Shown here piece by piece: positions 48,585 to 63,085 of a DNA stretch of 64,000 nucleotides (position 1 is the stretch's first letter; each line of letters opens with the position of its first letter). Both the position numbers and the translations under genes were made by a program. The stretch is taken from assembly GCA_036417435.1 (NCBI GenBank), contig CM070904.1, positions 129,518,695 to 129,582,694 on the forward strand, read 5' to 3'. Source of the stretch: Inia geoffrensis. Its lineage: Eukaryota > Chordata > Mammalia > Artiodactyla > Iniidae. The notes under the pieces were generated by a model that saw only the letters and a program-made list of their open reading frames with translations, did not search any database and was not told the DNA's origin.

Positions 48585-48925
48585 CCCTAACCCCCAGTAC
48601 CTCAAACTATGACTGTGTTTGGAGACAGGGCCTTTAAAGAGGTTATTAAGTTAAAATAAGGGCACTAATATGGACCCTAATTTAATAAGACTGGTGTCCT
48701 TTATTACAAGAGGAGATTAGGACACAGGCACAGAGGGAAGCCGATGTGGAGACACGGAGAAAACACCACCTACAAGCCATGGAGGGGGAACTCAACCCTG
48801 CCGACACCTTGACTTTAGACTTTTAACCTCCAGAGCTGCGAGAAAACACGATTTCTGCGGTTTAAACCCCTGAGTCTGTGATACTTTGTGACAGCAGCCC
48901 AAGCAGACAAGTGCAGTGATGTTTC
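48585..48925 (+). mobile_element. MLT1-type MaLR solo LTR
   Basis: GAAGCCCTAACCCCCAGTAC, ACTGTGTTTGGAGACAGGGC, CTGCCGACACCTTGACTTT and GACAGCAGCCCAAGCAGAC follow the LTR order. It is diverged and solitary. Confidence 0.8.
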
Positions 48926-49354
48926 AAACGCCATTATGAACGTTAAATTGTTGGTCTTGGTCATCAAGGTCATTAAAACCTTGGCAGCCAATTAATCATT
49001 TTTGGACATTTCCCTTTACCCTTTTTAATCCTTTTGGAAATCATTTCTGCTTCTCTGTGCACACCATTTTCTATTAGCAAAATAAATCTCTTCTGTTACT
49101 AGAAATGACGAGATTTTGCTTTAGAAATAACACTGCTAATATAACCCTTGGAGGAGCTGAGTTGACAAAACCACGAAAGGTCTGGATCCCCTGGGGGATG
49201 GGCAGTTTTCCTGATGCCCACGCCGAGGTCCTGATCTAATTGTATGCGGAGTATGTCTGATGCTAAGAATTTATGGCTTCGTAAGTGAGTACTTCCTCTT
49301 TAGGGAAGGGAGGACTGCAATTGACAGACTTCCTTGCTGCCTTCCAGGGCCGAG

Positions 49355-49450
49355 GTCAGGGGCCGGGACCAGGGGTGACAGGGCCCTGGGGGCACACAGG
49401 GTGGGGGGCAGGGGACAGGTTTCAGGGGGGCCGGAGGGGGCGGGCCCAGC
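49355..49450 (+). other. G-rich stretch with G-quadruplex potential
   Basis: Several runs of three or more G at short spacing (GGGG, GGG, GGGGG, GGG, GGGGGG, GGGG, GGGGGG) fit the quadruplex pattern on the plus strand. Confidence 0.5.
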
Positions 49451-49725
49451 AGGTAGACTGGGCAGTGGGTTGGTGATTTGGGGCCATTAGGTTTTCCTGG
49501 GAGGGTTGCCCTGGAATCTGGCTGGAGGCTGAAGCCCTCTCAAAGCCTGTACGGGGAAGGGGAGGGAGCCTAGGGCTTTGCTCAGCCCTGAGGGAGGGAT
49601 TTGGGGGTAATCTTGACCCCTGGACTGGTACCTTGTCCCTAGAGGTTCAAGTGAAATGGGAGCCTGTTTTACCCCAGGCTGCCTTGAACTCTCAGTTTCC
49701 CATCGCATGGAGCTGGGTGAGGGGC

Positions 49726-49811
49726 GTGTGTGTGTGTGTGTCTGTGTGTGTATGTGTCTCTGTGTGTGTGTCTGTGTGTGTGTCTGTGTGTGTGTGTCTG
49801 TGTGTGTGTGT
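49726..49811. repeat. Compound (TG)n/(TGTC) microsatellite
   Basis: TG runs interrupted at near-regular spacing by TC or TA, giving 10-12 bp higher-order units such as TGTGTGTGTC. Confidence 0.92.
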
Positions 49812-50054
49812 CACTTCCTCTGCCTACCTGCTTCCAAAGTCTGTTACCTCTTTACCCAGCACCACCCGCAGCAGCAAAATGAAGTTCCCTGACTCTGCCA
49901 CAAAGCGCTCTCACCCTGTCTCCCCACCCTGACTTCCAGTCCAGCCTTCCTCTGTGGGCTCGGCCTCACCCCTTTCGTGCAGTCGGTGCTTTGGGGAGGG
50001 TGTCGGGGCAGGGCACACCGGGAATGAGATCCAGGACACCTTTTCAACCCCTCT

Positions 50055-50155
50055 GCAAGTTACTTTCAAGTCTGTAAAATTAGGGATAATAACAGTGCCC
50101 ACCTCACTGGGGCACTGGGGGAATAAAATGGATGAACTGTGTCAAAGCGTCTGTG
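50055..50155 (+). mobile_element. MIR SINE fragment
   Basis: CAAGTCTGTAAAATTAGGGA, TAATAACAGTGCCCACCTCA and GGGGGAATAAAATGGATGA match the MIR 3' half. Confidence 0.55.
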
Positions 50156-51014
50156 AAGGGCCTCTGGCTGAGCCTGGCCGTGGCCTGCCCTCCTCCAGCC
50201 TTGGCCTTGGCCACTTCGGCAAGAGGAGCCCAGGGCTGCTCTGGCTGAGCCTGCGGGCCCCCTGAGGGGAGGCCTGGGCTGCAGGAGGTTGGGGAGCGGG
50301 CTCCTTGGGGGTCTGGGTGGAAGTGCTAGAAGGGCTGGCTTGGGGGTGGGCCTGCCTGCCCTGCTGGTGGCCTGGTGTCTTCGAAGCCTCAAAGGTTAAG
50401 CCTCTGGGAGGACGGAGCCGCACACAGTAGGCTTTGGAACTGGGAATCTTCGATCGATGTAAAATACCTTTTCGCATCTTGTCTGGAAGGGAGCGGGTAA
50501 ACTGAAAGTGCGTTGCATGGGTGGCTTACAAAGAATGGCCACACTGCGGCCCTTCATTCTTGGCCACGAGTGAGACCCGCCCCTGGCCTGGCCGCAGGAA
50601 GTGGGCCAGGCCCCTGCACGACAGCCTGGGGGAGGTGGCGTGAGCAGGCTGCAGGCCCGGGTTCATCCCTTTGCTTGATGACAGCCTGTGAACGCTGGCA
50701 AGTTCCCGGGGAATGGTGTGCGCTGGTGGTTTTGTGGATGGCCTTCTCAAGTATTGAATTTCCTTGGGTGTGAACTTGTAATTCGATAGAGCAGTCTTCC
50801 TGGGAAAAAGGCCTTTTGCATGAACATTCTGCTGCCTAGGTCACTGTTGTTTGCGCCCAGAGATTTCCAGTGACAGCTGTCGCTTCTCTGGAGGTTCTCG
50901 GGCGGTTTGGGTGCAGCCATGTGGTATTTGCAGAGTGGCCACCCCTGTGGGTCCTCCACAGCTCCTGACGGCTTCCCTGGATGTGCCATCTGAAAAGTGA
51001 GGAAAACCATTATT

Positions 51015-51222
51015 ATTTTTTTCTTTTTTCGGTACGCGGACCTCTCACTGCTGCGGCCTCTCCCGTTGCGGAGCACAGGCTCCGGACGCGCAGGCTCAGC
51101 GGCCATGGCTCATGGGCCCAGCCGCTCCGTGGCACATGGGATCTTCCCGGACCGGGGCTCGAACCCGCGTCCCCTGCATCGGCAGGCAGACTCTCAACCA
51201 CGGCACCACCAGGGAAGCCCGA
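51015..51222 (-). mobile_element. CHR-type SINE (short form)
   Basis: Head at right, tail TTTTTTCTTTTTT at left. Flanking ACCATTATT occurs at 51006-51014 and 51224-51232. Confidence 0.93.
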
Positions 51223-51232
51223 GACCATTATT

Positions 51233-54200
51233 TTGAGAACTTCTGAAGTGCCAGGTGCTCAGAGCCTTTGGATCCTTGCATTAACTCGGGGGGAGGTCCC
51301 ATTAGCGGCCTCCCTTTAAACAGTTCTAAGTTATTTCAGGTGTTGTATTTCTTCGAGGGTGTTCTAAGCACCTGGCTCAATAGCCTGGTTTCCTTCTATC
51401 TCAGGAAAAGGCCCAGTGCTGGGCAGGTAGCCCCTGTAATGCTGAATCCCTGCTGACCACCCCCATCCCGCGAAGGCTGGGGACCCCTGGGCGAACCCCT
51501 ACCACCTCCTTTTGCATAGTGGGTGTGGCCCTGGCCCGAGGGGTGGGCGGGGAAGGAGCTGCCCTACCAGGGGACCCCTCCAAGGAATGCCTTCTCCAGG
51601 CTCCAGACTGTCTGCCCTCTGACCAGCACTCCCCTCCCTAAAATGAAGCTTCTGCTGGGGTGGGGGGGACTCCCCGCAGGCAGTCAAGCTCTGGGAACTC
51701 GCCACCCCCCCCATCACGCTTGCCTGTTTTCCACCAAGGGAGGGGCACCTTTGCTCAGGGGCAGCCACCCAAGATCAGCTGCAGCTGAGGCTTTCTGTGG
51801 CCAGGGGAAGAAATGAATCACCGTTTTCGCCGTTGTCTTTCCCTAACCGCTGGAGACTTTGTAGATAAACTCTGAGGGGGTTGGGTGGCCCTGCGGTGTA
51901 GCTGTATAAACTGGGGCATCCCAGAGTGGGGCAGGGCCAGCAACTCAGCTGACCTCTGCTGTTATCTGTAACATAACCGACCAAGGCACTACTGCTCCCC
52001 TCCGGGACTCAGCTTGGATCAGCCACCTGGGTTGATCAAGTGAACCATTAGGCAGCATTTCTTAAGCAGAACGCTGATAAGGGCTGGGGTTTAGCGGTGA
52101 AGTTGCTGGCCCCATGTCAAGAACCCTGATCTTCTGGGGGAGGTGGTTACGTAAATGGCGAATGTCAGGTCAGTGCAGGGTGATCGATGCCCAGAAGGGG
52201 TGTTCACAGGTGTGTGTGGCGGGGAGGCCACACACAGACACCTGAGCCCGGGCCCCTGTGATGAGAGGAGGTAGCTGACCCTGCAGCCCCAGCAGGAGGC
52301 AGTGGTGAGACTGCGGGGGGTGAGTCTGGACTAGGAAGCAGTTTGATGGGTTACAGGGAAGACTCTGGGGATGCAGACGACACACGCTTGCCCTAGGCAC
52401 CGGGGCCGGTGCTTCACAGACATCATCACATTTGGCTGTCACATCTGCCCTGTGGTTTCATCACATTTGGTCGTCACATCTGCCCTGTGGTCATATCACC
52501 TTACTGCATAAGTGAGACTAGGTGCAGAGATTCTAGGTCACTTTCCCAAAGTCACACGGGGTTTGCATCATTCTGGCCTTGGAGTCCGGCACCCCGGTGG
52601 CTGTTTACTGCAGGGGCGAGTGGGGGCTGTCTGGGGCCTGGGGCACCAGTGCAGGAGTGGGCATTTTCCTCTGCAGGTGACACGAGTCTCTGGGGGTCTG
52701 AGCGGAATTGTGCCCTAAAAGTCCGATCACAGCAGAAAGGATGGTTGCCCGAGAGTGGGCTAAGCCGGGGCGTGGGGCAGCCAGGCCCGCCTGCTCTGGG
52801 AATCCGGGGGAGGATGAAGAGGATGGGGAAATGGAGGGAGGAAGGAGAGTTGGGAGGACGTTGGCAGAGGCCAAGGGCACGCAGATGGAGGAGAGGCTCT
52901 TGTTCCTATTTCTTATTAAATGAGAGATAATTGAGCATTTTCATGGGCTGGCCTGGCCGAAGGAGAGGACACGATGTGATGGATGGTACAGGGTCCGTTT
53001 GCCAACCCTGAGCGGGAGACGTGGGTGTGGTCGTGAGGCTCGAGAGTGAGGCCGCTCTGAACGCTGGCCCGAAGTCTTCCTAAGAGGGCCTGGTGCCCTG
53101 GCGTTCTCAGGGAAGGCGGTCAGCCTGGAAAGTTGGAATGGGGAGGGTGGGTGGGAGCCCAGGGCTGCAGGATGCTGGCACCTAGCCCTTTCTGCTGTGC
53201 GAGCATCTGCAGTGGGCCCGGTGCCTCCATGCTTGAGCTTGCACGAGAGCCTCCTGGAGATGCAGAGGGTCGGGTGGGCGCCACGTGCTGCCAGGCCGTG
53301 GACACCTTGTGAGCAGCGTCGGTCCAGTGGGGTGGAGTTTGGACGGACCCACCTTTGTGGGGAGCACAGGAGCAGGGGTCTCTGAGGCACCAGGGGCTGG
53401 GAGGGTCGTGGCTGGTGTAGACAATGAGATGTCTCGGCCTTTGCTGGATACAGAAGGATCTGAAGGATTGGGAAGGAGAGGATCCATTAAAATAACCGCT
53501 TTGGTGCAGTTCTGGAAGGAGAGGCTGGCCGGCATGGAGGGCTGTGGGCAGAGGAACAGCTGTTGGAGACGAGGATGGTAGGACGGCGCTAGCTCTGGGT
53601 GTGGCCGTGGGAGGGGCCTCTGGAAGGCAGTGAAGGACAAGGCCACTGGGGCTGAGGAGGCAGGTGTGTGTGACCTGGTTCTCCCGGCCGCCCCCCTTGG
53701 GGTGGAGTGGCCGTGACAGAGTGACAGGAGAAGAGGGACCCAGTGATGGCACCTGAACCCCAGCTCCGCACACCACTTGTTGCGGAGCCAACAAATCATG
53801 TCTTAGGTGGTTTTATGACTTTGTAGTTTAGAGGCTTTTCGGGCTGCCCTAGATCCACCCAGAGTGGTGCCCAGAGCTGGCAGGTTAGGCGTCATGCACC
53901 TCCTTTTCCAAATTTGGAAAGTCTTGTGCTGGTTCATTGCCAGGCACATCACAGAAGTGTTGGCAACACTCCTGGGGGAACAGCGATGACGCTGGAAGGG
54001 AGAGTCAGTAAAGATTTTGAGTCCTGTGGATTGTTTGGCCGTGGCTGATTTATTTATCATTCCCCCCTCGGTCCATCTTTTTTCATGGAAGGTCCTGGGG
54101 TTGGTGGTGATTTTTGAAAGGAGGCAAGCGTAGGACAACACCATAACTAGGTGAAGAGGCTCAGAGCTGCCCTAGTTGTCTGGGCTAGAGGCCCAGCCTT

Positions 54201-54950
54201 GCTTTTCCCCTGCGACCCCCTGTCCTCCCACCTTCCTGCTCCAGGAACCCCTCACCCCTCGCCCCTACTCCTTGTGCACTGGCTGCTGATGACCAGTGTG
54301 TGGCAAGCAGATGAGGAGAAGACATAGATGTTCTATTCCATCTTATTGCGTCAGAACTCATCCCGGCGACCCACTTGTCTTCTGTCCCCAGACCTCTAAT
54401 GCAAATTGTAACTACCAAGGGGCTGGCTGCTGCCATCAGCCGCCGTGGAGCGTTTATCCTCCGAGCCTGGGGACCACGGAGCTGGTGACACATTGGCTAA
54501 CGAAGGCAGGAGGCTGGTCACATGTCTCCCACTGCGGATTTGGGGCAGAGGGGGGATTTGGGCTTCAAACAGGCATCTTCACATGCTGTTTTCAGCACTT
54601 AGAGAAAAATATATCAAACCTTCAAGTCCCCGGGGCACAGACGAAAGATTTCCAGATATCTCTGCAGCCAGATCCCACACAGGATGCAGTAGTGATAACT
54701 TGTGTTCAAATAGGCTTTTCTTGATGGTGAGCTTTGTTAACAGTGCAGATAATAATTCCCACGGCATTATTTGTGTACTTGATTTTTAGTTCCACAGAAG
54801 TTCTGGATTTTACGAATCGTTGGGGTTGTGGATCTAAAGACCAGCCTGGTAAACGTCCAGCTGTTGTCACACACACTTAGGTGGCTGCTCTTTGACAGCT
54901 CCTGGTATTTTGTTTTTACTCCACAGGCTGTTAGGAGGGTCCGTATCAGA
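51233..54950. other. Unique non-coding sequence left of the RPL21 retrocopy
   Basis: GC-rich in parts (52.6-53.8 kb), with long overlapping frames on both strands that reflect composition. Apart from the MIR relic at 52.4 kb, nothing is recognised. Confidence 0.5.
52395..52565 (+). mobile_element. MIR SINE fragment with an internal 35-bp duplication
   Basis: CACCGGGGCCGGTGCTTCAC, then the ACTTTCCCAAAGTCACACGG segment, match the MIR 3' part. A 35-bp unit (TCATCACATTTGG...) is repeated in tandem at 52423-52457 and 52458-52491. Confidence 0.55.
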
Positions 54951-54960
54951 CTCTTCCCTG
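54951..54960. repeat. Target-site duplication, one side of the RPL21 retrocopy
   Basis: CTCTTCCCTG occurs here next to the retrocopy's A-tail (T-rich on this strand) and again at 55554-55563 next to its 5'UTR end. Confidence 0.75.
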
Positions 54961-54966
54961 TGGTTT

Positions 54967-59390
<4,424 letters not shown>

Positions 59391-59401
59391 AAATGCTGTT
59401 T

Positions 59402-59651
59402 AGGGCTTCCCTGGTGGCGCAGCGGTTGGGAGTCCGCCTGCCGATGCAGGGGACGCTGGCGCAGCGGTTGGGAGTCCGCCTGCCGATGCAGGGGACGCGG
59501 GTTCGTGCCCCAGTCCGGGAAGATCCCACGTGCCGCAGAGCGGCTGGGCCCCTGAGCCACGGCCGCTGAGCCTGCGCGGCGTCTGGAACCTGTGCTCCGC
59601 AACGGGAGAGGCCACAGCAGTGAGGCTCGCGTACCGCGGGGAAAAAAAAAA
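59402..59651 (+). mobile_element. CHR-type SINE with a duplicated promoter-containing head segment
   Basis: Target duplication AAATGCTGTTT lies at 59391-59401 and 59652-59662. Inside, a 42-bp segment starting TGGCGCAGCGG is perfectly repeated in tandem (59415-59456 and 59457-59498). This doubles the part of the tRNA-like head that contains the A box of the RNA polymerase III promoter. The tail begins with a GGGG interruption. Confidence 0.94.
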
Positions 59652-59784
59652 AAATGCTGTTTCCCCTCCTTGGGCTCTGTGAATGCCCACGATAACAAGA
59701 TGTATTTTATATCTCATGGGGCAGCTGATTTCATATTAAAATTCATCTCAATGTTTGGAAGTTGCCATGGTCTCAAATACTAGT

Positions 59785-59905
59785 GAGAATGGATGCCAGG
59801 CTAAGTTAGGGCCTTGGATTCTGGTCCTAACAGAGATCCTGGCCTCTCTACGTTGCTGAATTTCAGTTTCTCTGCCTATAGACCTGGTGGACCTTTAAGT
59901 CTCGA
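59785..59905 (+). mobile_element. Possible MIR SINE fragment
   Basis: CTTGGATTCTGGTCCTAACA, then TGAATTTCAGTTTCTCTGCC, resemble a MIR core. Confidence 0.45.
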
Positions 59906-60019
59906 CAGCTGTAAAATTGGAGGCTTTTACTGTCTCTTTGGGTGCTCGTCCATCAGACCATGCTGGGCCCTGCCCTGTACCACCCTTTCATCCTCCTGTC
60001 TGTCTTTGTGTGTCACGTC

Positions 60020-60180
60020 ACTTGGCCTTGAGAACTGCAGCGTCTTTCACAGGTTTGTGAATTATCGGAGGACAGAGAGACTCTGCCTTCTCACTGCGGA
60101 GTGCCACAGTAGATGCTCAATATATATATTTGATGAATAAATGAACAAGTGGAAAAATGAATAAGTGAAAACTTGCTGAG
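60020..60180 (+). mobile_element. Probable L2/MIR 3' fragment
   Basis: Ends with CACAGTAGATGCTCAATATA and TTTGATGAATAAATGAACAA, the typical L2/MIR 3' terminus. Confidence 0.45.
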
Positions 60181-60294
60181 GTGTTGAGATATCATTTGTG
60201 TTCAATTAGTGTCAAATGCAGTAATAGTCACACATTTGTTTCTCTCTCTGATGTCCACAAAGCAGAACGCTGACAAAAGAAATGACGTTGAAGC

Positions 60295-60425
60295 CTGGAA
60301 ATGGGCACAGGCAGTGTGACCCCAGGTTTAGCTCTCAGCCATGAGCTGTGTAGCCTTGGGGAAAGCACACACCCTCTCTGAACCTTCACACTCCCCTAAG
60401 CTATGGGTTCTAGAAATCTCATTCT
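60295..60425 (+). mobile_element. MIR SINE fragment
   Basis: GAGCTGTGTAGCCTTGGGGA, AAGCACACACCCTCTCTGAA and CCTTCACACTCCCCTAAGC match MIR. Confidence 0.55.
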
Positions 60426-60694
60426 GATAGATGATTACTGCCTGGCTCTAGCTCTAAAAGTTGGTGATCTGTGTGTCTTATCAAAGGGGGCTTTTTATTG
60501 AAACTCAAAGGGTAAGACTGATCTGTCCTGGGGTCCCCATCTTTGCAGCGAGGACATGTGAGAGACACATTCCTGAATCCTTTAGTGCCAAGAGCAGGTG
60601 GATGGAGCTTGTGAGCTTGTGACAGTGGCAATTTTGTGTCCAGGTAGAGCCACTGAGGGTGGTCAGATGTGTTTTAAAGTACTTAAAAAAAAAA

Positions 60695-61010
60695 AATCCT
60701 TATTTTTTAGAGCAGTTTTTGGTTCATAGCAATATTGAAAAGAGGTACAGAGAATTCCCACATCCTCCCCCCCGCCCCACCCCCCCAGTACCTGCAGAGC
60801 ATCCTGTACCGCCAGAGTGGTACATTTGTTACAGCTGATGAACCTACACTGACACGTCATCCTCACCCAAAGTCCATCGTTTGCATTAGGGTTCACTTTT
60901 AGTGCTGCACATGCCATAGGTTTGGACAAATGTGTAATGGCACGTATCCATCATTATGATATCATACAGGGTATCTTCACTGCCCTAAAAATCCTCTATG
61001 CCACAAAGTA
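60695..61010 (-). mobile_element. Ancient L1 3'-region fragment
   Basis: Plus-strand landmarks GAGAATTCCCACATCC, GAGTGGTACATTTGTTACAG, CAAAGTCCATCGTTTGC, GGTTTGGACAAATGTGTAAT and CACTGCCCTAAAAATCCTC correspond, in reverse complement, to an old mammalian L1 3' region. Confidence 0.65.
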
Positions 61011-61554
61011 TATTTTTAAAAATAAACTCAACCAACTTTTGGTTTATTTCATCAAATCCAAATAGTTCATTTCACTCTGAGGTAAAATCCAGATTTCCTA
61101 GGTTATAACCTCCTTTGTAAGAGACCTCACGATTCATCTTCGTATCCTTTTCAGTGCCATAAACACACTAGTTGTCCCATAATTACTTGTTAAGAGATGA
61201 AAGAAGGGAAATCAGCACTTGCGAACAGCTGTCCAATCCCAGAGTCACACCTGGCCTGGCCTCGAGCACTTTTCTTAGAAATAGCCTCTCAGTCTTTGGC
61301 ATTTCCAGGCCTAGAGAAGGCTGTGTAAAAGCATCCGGTTTGATGAGTGGACGTTGTCTTTACCACATTTTCCTTCTGAAACTTTTACACAGAGAGATCT
61401 ATGTTCAGGACATCATGAAGAACTAATTTGTTGATCAAGTACGTGTGAATATAGTGCTGCATCAGGTAATATGAAGAACCAGTATCTACAGTGCCAAGAT
61501 GTAGCTGGTGGGAAAATGATGGGAGAAAAATCAACACTAAATATTAATGGTAAA

Positions 61555-61752
61555 GGGACTTCCCTGGTGGTCCAGTGGCCAAGACTCTGCGCTCCCAATG
61601 CAGGGGGCCCAGCTTCGATCCCTGGTTGGGGAACTAGATCCCACATGCCGCATCTAAAAGATCCTGCATGCTGCAACTAAGACCCAGTGCAGCCAAAATA
61701 AATAAATAAATATTTAAAAACAAAAACAACCTGTTGATTAAAAAAACAATAC
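61555..61752 (+). mobile_element. Older tRNA-derived SINE with AAATA tail
   Basis: Head GGGACTTCCCTGGTGGTCCA, then GATCCCTGGTTGGGGAACTA. The body ends in AAATAAATAAATAAATATTT. Flanking TAATGGTAAA lies at 61545-61554 and 61753-61762. Confidence 0.9.
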
Positions 61753-61762
61753 TAATGGTAAA

Positions 61763-62329
61763 TATTTAGCACTTAACACAGAATGCCTGCACATAGTCTC
61801 AGCTAATTCAGTCCTCACAAGAATGCTCAGAGTTTAGGTACTGGCTTTTTGTTTTTGTATTTCTTTTCCATCCCCACTTGACCGGTGTAAAAACTGAGCC
61901 CTCTAGGAAGGAAATGGACAAGCAGGGCTGGGACAGGCAGCCTTCTTTCTTCTGCTCTTAGCCACTGTATTCTCTGGCCTGTTACCCAAGACAGCAAACG
62001 CCTGTCTGTCAGGAGTTTTCCCCCACCCGTTGGAAAAATACTCGCAAATATTATTCTAGGAGTGAAACTGCGCGGTCCTTCACTTGGAGGGCACTGGTGT
62101 GAACCGCACCCCCATCGCCGGATGCTGCCTTCCTGGGCCCTTCTTTGTTCTCTCCTTCCTGGGGGTGCACTTGCTCCTCTGTAGTTAAGGCAACAAGTAC
62201 CTAAGATACCTTGCTTTTGAAAACAAACCTTTTAGGTCGCTCCTTCAAAGCTCCTTGATTAGGAGAGGTTCTTCCTATAAACCCTCAGCAGGTGAGAGAT
62301 GCTCCATATTCTGTTTGCTTTTGCAAGCC
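61763..62329. other. Upstream flank of the CpG island
   Basis: Unique sequence leading into the promoter. No TATA-like element can be placed relative to a known start. A separate stretch, 61011-61544, is also without a recognised feature. Confidence 0.5.
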
Positions 62330-62362
62330 AAGCCCCGGAGTGTCAGTCAGGCGGGCGCAAGA

Positions 62363-62384
62363 CCCCCCCCCCCCCCCCCCCCCC
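62363..62384 (+). repeat. Poly(C) tract of 22 residues
   Basis: An uninterrupted run of 22 C residues lies just inside the CpG island. Runs like this are length-variable and hard to sequence, so the exact count may be unreliable. The complementary G strand could form a G-quadruplex. Confidence 0.9.
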
Positions 62385-62463
62385 GCCAATCTCCCGGAGG
62401 CTCCGGTCCGCGCGGCGGCGGCTATCCATCCCGGCGCTTAGGCCTGGCCGCTGAGCCGCGCGC

Positions 62464-62491
62464 CCGCCGCCGCCGCCGCCGCCGCCGCCGC
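62464..62491 (+). repeat. CCG/CGC trinucleotide repeat in the 5' leader or promoter
   Basis: About nine tandem CCG units lie in the CpG island about 0.6 kb before the coding start. Whether it is transcribed depends on the unknown transcription start. Confidence 0.85.
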
Positions 62492-62697
62492 GCTCCCGGG
62501 ACTCGGCAGCCGGGCTGGGCGCGCGGCCCGCGGTCCCTGCCCGTCTGCCCCTGCCCGCCCCGCTCCGGCGCGCATTTCCATTTTAAACCGCCGCCCGCCA
62601 GACCCTCGCCCGCGGCCGGCGCAGCTGCCCGCGCGTCCCGAACCCACGGAGTGGCGGAGGCTGCGGAGCCGCCGAACTGTGCAGAAAAGGCCCGAGG

Positions 62698-62721
62698 ATG
62701 AGAGCGGGCCCCGCGCCGTAG
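62698..62721 (+). other. Upstream ORF 1 in the leader (7 codons)
   Basis: The ATG at 62698 has A at -3, an adequate initiation context, and a TAG follows after seven codons. It lies 388 bases before the main start and would precede it on any transcript starting upstream of 62698. Such uORFs usually lower main-frame initiation; the effect here is inferred. Confidence 0.5.
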
Positions 62722-62724
62722 ACA

Positions 62725-62805
62725 ATGAAGCCGCGGGCGCCGCCGCCCGCCCCGGGTCTTGCGCGCCGCGACCGCACCTGCCGGCGAGACAGTCCCTACG
62801 CCTGA
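62725..62805 (+). other. Upstream ORF 2 in the leader (26 codons)
   Basis: The ATG at 62725 begins only three bases after the stop of the preceding uORF, has A at -3, and terminates with TGA at 62803. The predicted peptide is Arg/Pro-rich, which may simply reflect the GC-rich DNA. Confidence 0.5.
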
Positions 62806-62833
62806 CCGCCCGCCCGCCCGGCCCCGCCGGCCC

Positions 62834-62923
62834 ATGGCTCGGCGCCCCGGGCCCGGACCCCCGCACTCGGGCCGCGCGGCGCACGGGCCGGCGGGCGCCA
62901 GGGGCGCCGTTCCCGCAGCCTGA
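62834..62923 (+). other. Upstream ORF 3 in the leader (29 codons)
   Basis: The ATG at 62834 has G at +4 but C at -3, and its frame ends with TGA at 62921, 162 bases before the main ATG at 63086. That spacing leaves room for re-initiation at the main start. Translation of the peptide is not shown. Confidence 0.45.
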
Positions 62924-63085
62924 GCGCGGCCCTCGCGGCGAGCCGGGGGCGTGGACCCTGTCCGGGCGAGCCCGCCCTCCACGCCGCCGCGCGCGGCGAC
63001 CGCCCCGACCGTGCGGCCCGGCCCGCGGCGCGCTGGATGCGGCGGAGCCCCGGCGGGCGGCGCAGCGGCCGCGGTCCCGGGAGAC

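Larger units (their letters stand above)
48926..51005. other. Unique non-coding sequence, G-rich in part
   Basis: Contains the G-rich stretch at 49.4 kb, the TG microsatellite at 49.7-49.8 kb and a MIR relic. No gene supported. Confidence 0.5.

Noticed and set aside
49726..49811. CRISPR-like array of short repeats
   Set aside because: There are no conserved repeat and unique spacer pairs. It is a TG microsatellite in a mammalian genome.
53120..53799. Two overlapping minus-strand frames of 205 and 224 codons
   Set aside because: They overlap in different frames, are Pro/Ser/His-rich and have no recognisable domain, so they are consistent with GC-rich non-coding DNA.
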